A program made the position numbers and the translations under genes. This document shows, piece after piece, positions 59,180 through 64,000 of a stretch of DNA of 64,000 bases. The notes under the pieces are model-generated. The model was given only the letters and a program-made list of their open reading frames with translations, was not told where the DNA came from and did no database searches. The stretch's first letter is position 1. Every line of letters begins with the position of its first letter. The DNA is from Polycyclovorans sp964425915 (GTDB taxonomy: Bacteria; Pseudomonadota; Gammaproteobacteria; Nevskiales; Nevskiaceae). The DNA lies in NCBI GenBank assembly GCA_964425915.1, contig CAYROO010000002.1, positions 124,001 to 188,000 on the forward strand, read 5' to 3'.

Positions 59180-60553
59180 TCCCACGACATCGTTGGCGCA
59201 CTGGCAGCGGGCCCCCTTCGCGGCCCCGAGCTGATGCAGCGGCTGTCGATCTCGCAACCGACGCTGTCACGCACGCTGGCCAAGCTGCCCGATGAAGTCG
59301 TTGCGATGGGTCGGGGCCGCAGCCGTCGCTACGCCGCCCGGCGTCCCGTGCTGGGCGCCCGTTTCCCGGCCGGCGTCCCGATCTACCGGATCGAAGCCGA
59401 TGCCACGGTCCGGCTGCTCGGACAGATGCACCCCATCGCCCCGGCCGGCTATTGGTGGGAGGACAGCCGCACGCCCGCCAACAGCCGGCGCTACCTGGAG
59501 GAAACGCCCTGGTGGCTCGCGGATCTCTTTCCTGCGGGCTACCTCGGGCGATTGTTCGCCCGCCGCTTCGCCGAGCGCGGACTGCCGGCAGACCCGCGCC
59601 TGTGGTCGATGGATCACCTCATTGGCACGCTGGCCACGCATTCCCTGCATGACCAGGTGGGCAACCTGGTGGTGGGCGAAACCGCGCACCAACGATTTCT
59701 CGAAGAACGCGCCGGGCACCACCTTCCGCGTATTCCCGAGCGCTCTGCTCAGCGCGCAGACGACTATGAGCGCCTCGCGGAGCAGCTCGCGGCCGGCGAC
59801 CCGCATGGCAGCTCCGCAGCGGGCGAACAGCCCAAGTTCGCGGCGCGTTACCGCGACGGGCAAGGCCGGCGGGCAAGCTTTCTCGTCAAGTTTTCGCCGC
59901 CGCTTGAATCCGACGAGGGCCAGCGCTGGTCCGACTTGCTACTGGCCGAATCGCTGGCGCTGCGCCAGCTTGAGAATCTGGATATAAGCGCCGCTGAAGC
60001 AGGCTACCTGCGCGGACCGCGGCGCGCATTCCTGGAATCCGCCCGCTTCGACCGAACCCCGCAAGGGGGGCGCCGCTCCATCATGTCGTTCAGCAGCCTT
60101 TCGATGGCTTTTACCGGCGTCGCACAGGGTTGGATACCGGCGACACAGGCGCTGATCAAGGCGGAGCAGTTGCCCCCCAGTGTGCTGGCCGTCGTCAGGC
60201 GCCTCACCGCCTACGCCATCCTGGTCGGCAACAACGACCGACACCTGGGTAACCTGTCGACGGTCCACGATGGCGGTCGGCCCCGGCTGGCGCCCATCTA
60301 CGACATGCTCCCCATGGCATATGCGCCCTCACGAGCGCAGGGCCTGCGACACACGCCACTGGCGGCCGAGGAACTGCAGCAATCATTGGCGGGCATATCC
60401 CCCACGCTCGCGCCGGGTGAACTTCATAAGGTGCAGCAGGCCGCCGCTGCGTTCTGGGCGGCGCTGGCCAGACATCCTGAAACCTCGGCGCCATTCCGCG
60501 ATATCGCACGCGAAAACGGTGCGCGATTGGCACCGCCGCTCCCGCCTTCATAA
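59171..60553 (+). CDS. HipA-family kinase with built-in winged helix (YjjJ-like)
   Basis: A 460-residue serine/threonine kinase of the HipA family. Residues 1-60 form a winged helix-turn-helix (LSISQPTLSRTLAKLPDEVVAM) fused to the kinase, in place of a separate HipB. The kinase part shows the Gly-rich loop AAGEQPKFAAR, FLVKFSPP with the ATP lysine, the catalytic loop ILVGNNDRHLGNLS and the metal-binding LAPIYDMLPM. This arrangement matches YjjJ-type proteins. HipA kinases phosphorylate translation factors such as glutamyl-tRNA synthetase and cause growth arrest; the target here is unknown. The AT-rich leader with palindromes suggests self-regulation. The N-terminal domain and low GC leader hint at transfer. 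Confidence 0.88.
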   Translation: MSLSHDIVGALAAGPLRGPELMQRLSISQPTLSRTLAKLPDEVVAMGRGRSRRYAARRPVLGARFPAGVPIYRIEADATVRLLGQMHPIAPAGYWWEDSRTPANSRRYLEETPWWLADLFPAGYLGRLFARRFAERGLPADPRLWSMDHLIGTLATHSLHDQVGNLVVGETAHQRFLEERAGHHLPRIPERSAQRADDYERLAEQLAAGDPHGSSAAGEQPKFAARYRDGQGRRASFLVKFSPPLESDEGQRWSDLLLAESLALRQLENLDISAAEAGYLRGPRRAFLESARFDRTPQGGRRSIMSFSSLSMAFTGVAQGWIPATQALIKAEQLPPSVLAVVRRLTAYAILVGNNDRHLGNLSTVHDGGRPRLAPIYDMLPMAYAPSRAQGLRHTPLAAEELQQSLAGISPTLAPGELHKVQQAAAAFWAALARHPETSAPFRDIARENGARLAPPLPPS

Positions 60554-60561
60554 ACCCAAAA

Positions 60562-60582
60562 GGCCCGGCATGATGCCGGGCC
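60562..60582. terminator. Terminator between hipA-like and LEA-like genes
   Basis: Perfect stem GGCCCGGCA-tga-TGCCGGGCC between convergent genes. On the minus strand it is followed by TTTTGGGTTT. It serves at least the LEA-like gene. Confidence 0.78.
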
Positions 60583-60605
60583 CTTGAACAATCACGACCG
60601 CGCGA

Positions 60606-61199
60606 TCAGTCGCCGAACAGGCGCCCGAAGAAGCCCTTTTCCTCGGTCTTCACTTCGGCATCGGCCTTCACCGCAGCGCCGGCCGCAGCATTGTCCTGCG
60701 CCTTGGCGTTGGCATTGGCGCTGGCATTGACGTTGACGTCGGCCTGCGCGTTGCCGGTGACGGCCTGCGCCGTGCCCTTGACGCCACCGGCCACACCGCC
60801 AACCACACCACCCACAGCACCCGCGCCCTTCTTCACGCCAGTCTCGGTCATGTCGGCGGCCTTGCTCGCACCGGCCTTGGTGGCATCCACGGCCTTCTTG
60901 CCCGCTTCAACGGTGGCATCGGCCGCCTTCTTGCTGGTGTCGACCACCGCATCCTTGGCCTTGCCGGCGCCTTCGGCCGTCGCCTTGGCGCCGGCCTTCA
61001 CGCCATCCACCGCCTTGGCGCCCACGGCCTCGCCCTTGGCGGCACCGGCGGCCGCGCCATCCTTCATGCCCTGCATCACCTGCGCACCCGCCGAGGTATC
61101 CGCCTCAACGGCCACGTTGGCGTTGGCGCCCACCTGTGCATGGGCCTGGGCCACGAACAGCGCGGCGGCTGCGATCAGCGTCTTGGAAAAGGTTTGCAT
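60606..61199 (-). CDS. Secreted Ala/Lys-rich LEA-like protein
   Basis: A 197-residue low-complexity protein. A Sec signal (KTLIAAAALFVAQAHA) is followed by repeated 11-residue-like amphipathic units rich in A, K, G, D and V (VDGVKAGAKATAEGAGKAK, TSKKAADATVEAGKKAVDA), resembling group-3 late-embryogenesis-abundant or apolipoprotein-like sequences. A Gly/Val stretch (GAVGGVVGGVAGGVKG) and an Asn/Ala region precede the conserved-looking end GFFGRLFGD. The likely role is membrane or protein protection under drying or osmotic stress, inferred only from composition. It is mostly disordered or helical. No catalytic residues are expected. Confidence 0.8.
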   Translation of the reverse strand: MQTFSKTLIAAAALFVAQAHAQVGANANVAVEADTSAGAQVMQGMKDGAAAGAAKGEAVGAKAVDGVKAGAKATAEGAGKAKDAVVDTSKKAADATVEAGKKAVDATKAGASKAADMTETGVKKGAGAVGGVVGGVAGGVKGTAQAVTGNAQADVNVNASANANAKAQDNAAAGAAVKADAEVKTEEKGFFGRLFGD

Positions 61200-61368
61200 T
61201 GATGTTTCCCCATGGAAGTTGATTGGTGCGTGCAGCCTAGACCCACGGTCTGAACCGGATATGAACCCGAACCAGCTCCGCCAGGGGCGAGCGCCAGGTC
61301 GCAACCCAGAGCCGCAACAGCCGATGCCCGCAGGCACCGCGGTACTGGCCTCGATCAAACGAGCAACA

Positions 61369-64000
61369 TTACGCAACCCCTTGTGGACTGACGTTGGCCG
61401 GCACGCCCTGATGCCCCAGGTTACGGCCCAGGTAGATATAGGCTGCGGGCACCACATAGAGGGTGAACAGTGTGCCGATGAACATCCCGGCGGCAATCAC
61501 CAAACCGATGGAGAAGCGCGCGGAGGCGCCAGGCCCGGAGGCGATCAGCAGCGGGAACATCGCCACCACCAGGGCCGCGGTGGTCATCAGAATGGGGCGC
61601 ATGCGGATACTGGCGGCCTCTTCGATGGCTTCGCGTTTGCCATAGCCCTGCTCCTGCAGTTTGTTGGCGAACTCCACCATCAGAATCCCGTGCTTGGAGA
61701 TGACGCCGATCAGGGTGATCAATCCGACCTGGGTGTAGATGTTGAGCGTCATGCCCGGGAAGCTGGTGATCTGCATTCCGTTGGTGATGCCGAAGATGTT
61801 GATGAACAGCAGTGCACCGCAGATCGACATCGGCACCGTCACCAGCATGATGATCGGGTCGCGGAACGATTCGAACTGGGCGGACAGCACCAGGTAGATG
61901 ATCAGTAGCGCGAAACCGAAGGTGGCAATCAGGGCCGTGCCCTCCTGCTTGAACTGCCGCGACGCGCCGCCGTAGTCGATGCGGAAGCCTGGGGGCGCCA
62001 CCTCATTGGTGATGTCCTCGAGGATCTTCAACGCCTCGCTCTGCGGAACGTCCGGACGCGGCACCGCGATGATGGTATCGGCATTGAGCTGCTGCACGTG
62101 TTCGATGGACCGCGCCACGGTGCGGTCTTCCAGGCGCACCAGCGTCGATAGCGGCACCAGGTCGCCATTGGCGGCACGGGTATGGTAGTTGGCCAACTGG
62201 TCGGGATTGACGCGATCGGCACGCTCCACCTGCTGAATCACCTTGTAGGAACGGCCTTCATAGGCAAAGCGGTTGACCTCGGCGCCGCCCAGCAACGCCG
62301 CCAGATCGGCGGACACCTGCTGCATGTCCACACCCAGCAGCGCCGCCTTGTCGCGGTCGATCATCAGCCGGGTTTCGGGCCGGTCGATCCGCAGCTTCGG
62401 CGCCACGAAGAAGAACTTCTTGCTGGCCTCCACCTTCTCGATGATGGCGTCGCTGGTGGCGGCAATCTCCTCGGGGGAAGCGGTGGCCTTGATGATGAAC
62501 TCCACCGGATAGCCCTGTCCGGGCGTCGGCAGTGCCGGCGGCAGGATGGCAACCGAGCGCAGACCGGCAATGTTGGACAGCCCTTGGCCGACGTCATTGA
62601 CGATGGTCTGGGCACTGCGTTCACGCTCGCTCCAGGGCTTCATGATGAAGCCCATGAAGGCCTGTGAGCTGTTGCCGGGGAAGCCGAAGGTGAAGATGTG
62701 CTCCACATCCGGGTCGTCCAGCGCCACCTTTTTGGCCTGATCGAAGTACTGGTTGAGATATTCCTGCGTGGAGTAACCGTCGGTCTCATTCACCGAGAAC
62801 GCGAATCCCGGATCCTCGGCGGGCGCCAGTTCGGCCGGCGTCGACACGAACAGGAAGTAGCACGACACCAGCACGATGATGCCAAACACGCCGATCACGT
62901 GGACGGTGTCGAGTGCCCCGTGCAGGCGCTGCTTGTAGCCGTTGCGCCAGCTTTCGAACTGGCGGTCGAGGAACTCGGCGAGACGATTGCCGCCGTTGTC
63001 ATGCGAGGACTTGAGGATCTTGGCGCACATCATCGGCGTCAGCGTCAGCGCAATCACCCCGGAGATCAGCACCGCGCCCGCCAGGGTAAAGGCGAATTCG
63101 CTGAACAGCTTGCCGGTGATGCCGGTCAGGAATCCGATGGGCGCGTATACCGCCACCAGGGTGATGGTCATGGCAATGACCGGCCCCACCAACTCACGCG
63201 AACCCTGGATAGCTGCGTCGAAGGGGGTCATGCCTTCTTCGATGTGCCGGTGAATGTTTTCCATGACGATGATGGCATCGTCCACCACCATGCCGATGGC
63301 CAACACCATCGCCAGCAGGGTCAGCAGATTGATGGTGAATCCCATGGCCAGCATGATGAACAGCGCGCCCACCAGGGACAGCGGCACTGTCACCGCCGGG
63401 ATCAGCGAGTTCCGCAGCGATCCCAGGAACAGGAAGATCACCACGATGACGATCACCATCGCCTCGATCAGGGTGGCGCGAACCTCGCTGATGGCATCGC
63501 GGATATAGATGGTGCTGTCATAGCCGATCTCGGCCTTCAGGCCTTCCGGCAACCGTTGCTGGATGTCGGGCCAGACCGCCATCACGTCATCGATGACATC
63601 CAGCACGTTGGCATCCGGACGCACCTGAACCCCGATGAACAGCGCCGGCGTGCCATCCCAGCCGGCATCGCCTTCATACACTTCGGCGCCCAGCACGACA
63701 TCGGCAATGTCGCCGAGGCGGACCACCTCTTCGCCCTGCGCCTTCACCACGATCTGACGGAAAGCGTCCGGGTCGCGCAGATCGGTGTCGGCCGAGAGGC
63801 CGATGCGAACGAAGTTACCCTTGGTCTCGCCCACTGCCGACAGCACGTTCTGGCTGCGCAGTCGCGCATAGACCTCACTGGCGGTGATGTTGTGCGCGGC
63901 CATGCGGTCGGGCTTCAACCAGACCCGCATGGCATAGGTGCGGGCGCCGATGATCTCGGCACGTTCCATCCCTTCAATCGCCGAGAGCTGGGGTTCGATC
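61369..64000 (-). CDS. RND-type efflux pump inner-membrane subunit (5' end outside window)
   Basis: At least 876 codons of an HAE1-family resistance-nodulation-division transporter; the amino end lies beyond position 64000. The frame is open to the edge. Seen from the left end of the protein: porter-domain stretches (TYAMRVWLKPDRMAAHNIT), membrane helices with LAIGMVVDDAIIVMENIHRHIEEG, where DD are the proton-relay aspartates, then GALFINIFG near the end and a last helix before a short tail. It takes up drugs, solvents or lipids from the periplasm/inner membrane and exports them with an adaptor and an outer-membrane channel, which would be upstream on this strand outside the window. The specific substrate is not readable. 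Confidence 0.92.
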   Translation of the reverse strand, partial: IEPQLSAIEGMERAEIIGARTYAMRVWLKPDRMAAHNITASEVYARLRSQNVLSAVGETKGNFVRIGLSADTDLRDPDAFRQIVVKAQGEEVVRLGDIADVVLGAEVYEGDAGWDGTPALFIGVQVRPDANVLDVIDDVMAVWPDIQQRLPEGLKAEIGYDSTIYIRDAISEVRATLIEAMVIVIVVIFLFLGSLRNSLIPAVTVPLSLVGALFIMLAMGFTINLLTLLAMVLAIGMVVDDAIIVMENIHRHIEEGMTPFDAAIQGSRELVGPVIAMTITLVAVYAPIGFLTGITGKLFSEFAFTLAGAVLISGVIALTLTPMMCAKILKSSHDNGGNRLAEFLDRQFESWRNGYKQRLHGALDTVHVIGVFGIIVLVSCYFLFVSTPAELAPAEDPGFAFSVNETDGYSTQEYLNQYFDQAKKVALDDPDVEHIFTFGFPGNSSQAFMGFIMKPWSERERSAQTIVNDVGQGLSNIAGLRSVAILPPALPTPGQGYPVEFIIKATASPEEIAATSDAIIEKVEASKKFFFVAPKLRIDRPETRLMIDRDKAALLGVDMQQVSADLAALLGGAEVNRFAYEGRSYKVIQQVERADRVNPDQLANYHTRAANGDLVPLSTLVRLEDRTVARSIEHVQQLNADTIIAVPRPDVPQSEALKILEDITNEVAPPGFRIDYGGASRQFKQEGTALIATFGFALLIIYLVLSAQFESFRDPIIMLVTVPMSICGALLFINIFGITNGMQITSFPGMTLNIYTQVGLITLIGVISKHGILMVEFANKLQEQGYGKREAIEEAASIRMRPILMTTAALVVAMFPLLIASGPGASARFSIGLVIAAGMFIGTLFTLYVVPAAYIYLGRNLGHQGVPANVSPQGVA

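Overview
The window is GC-rich, gene-dense chromosomal DNA with no rRNA, tRNA, CRISPR array, phage or transposase gene that I can see. The gene set (type-1 Baeyer-Villiger monooxygenases, PQQ quinohaemoprotein dehydrogenases, AcnD/PrpF, FecI/FecR, AhpC/AhpF, Gram-negative porin and RND pump) points to a gammaproteobacterium that uses aliphatic or alicyclic compounds. Heptanucleotide arrays of the GGGAATC type, which I associate with Xanthomonadales-like genomes, make the Nevskiales/Solimonadaceae-Xanthomonadales neighbourhood my best guess. That placement is inference from content, not from a search.

Layout. 0-6 kb is an accessory, repeat-rich stretch: a MntA-type antitoxin with a decayed hepT toxin, a DUF4160/DUF2442 pair between two copies of a two-hairpin repeat, a FecI/FecR sigma-anti-sigma pair whose fecR carries a heptamer-repeat insertion, a 179-bp MITE-like palindrome, a BaiN-like flavoprotein and a HicBA pair. 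6-18 kb holds a fatty-acid desaturase with a divergent AraC regulator, a SET-domain protein, an intact second HEPN-MNT pair, a very large transglutaminase/DUF2126 protein, an alpha/beta hydrolase, an SDR-like protein without its catalytic tyrosine, and a GlpD-type dehydrogenase. 18-25 kb is a catabolic cluster: aldehyde dehydrogenase (divergent), then BVMO, acyl-CoA synthetase and PQQ alcohol dehydrogenase lipoprotein.

25-38 kb is one long minus-strand urea unit: allophanate hydrolase, urea carboxylase, a GntR regulator, an outer-membrane porin and the complete UrtABCDE transporter. No urease is present, so urea would be imported and split by the ATP-dependent carboxylase/allophanate route. 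An operator-like palindrome lies just upstream of its first gene. 38-49 kb carries a metallo-beta-lactamase-fold lipoprotein, an HDOD protein, AhpF/AhpC, two further BVMOs, an acetoacetate-decarboxylase-fold protein, an SDR and an AraC regulator. 49-64 kb carries an unrecognised lipoprotein, an alpha/beta hydrolase and diguanylate cyclase pair, acnD-prpF (methylcitrate cycle, without prpB/prpC), a second PQQ dehydrogenase, a HipA-family kinase with a built-in winged helix, a LEA-like periplasmic protein, and an RND pump cut by the window edge.

How the genes may fit together: alcohols are oxidised to ketones or aldehydes (PQQ dehydrogenases, SDR), ketones are turned into esters by the three BVMOs, esters are cut by hydrolases, and the products are oxidised (ALDH) or activated to CoA (AMP-ligase). 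Propionyl-CoA from odd-chain or branched products would enter the methylcitrate route through AcnD/PrpF. The most distinctive non-coding signal is a set of 7-bp tandem arrays that sit on gene 3' ends, supply stop codons and C-terminal tails, and in one case interrupt a reading frame.
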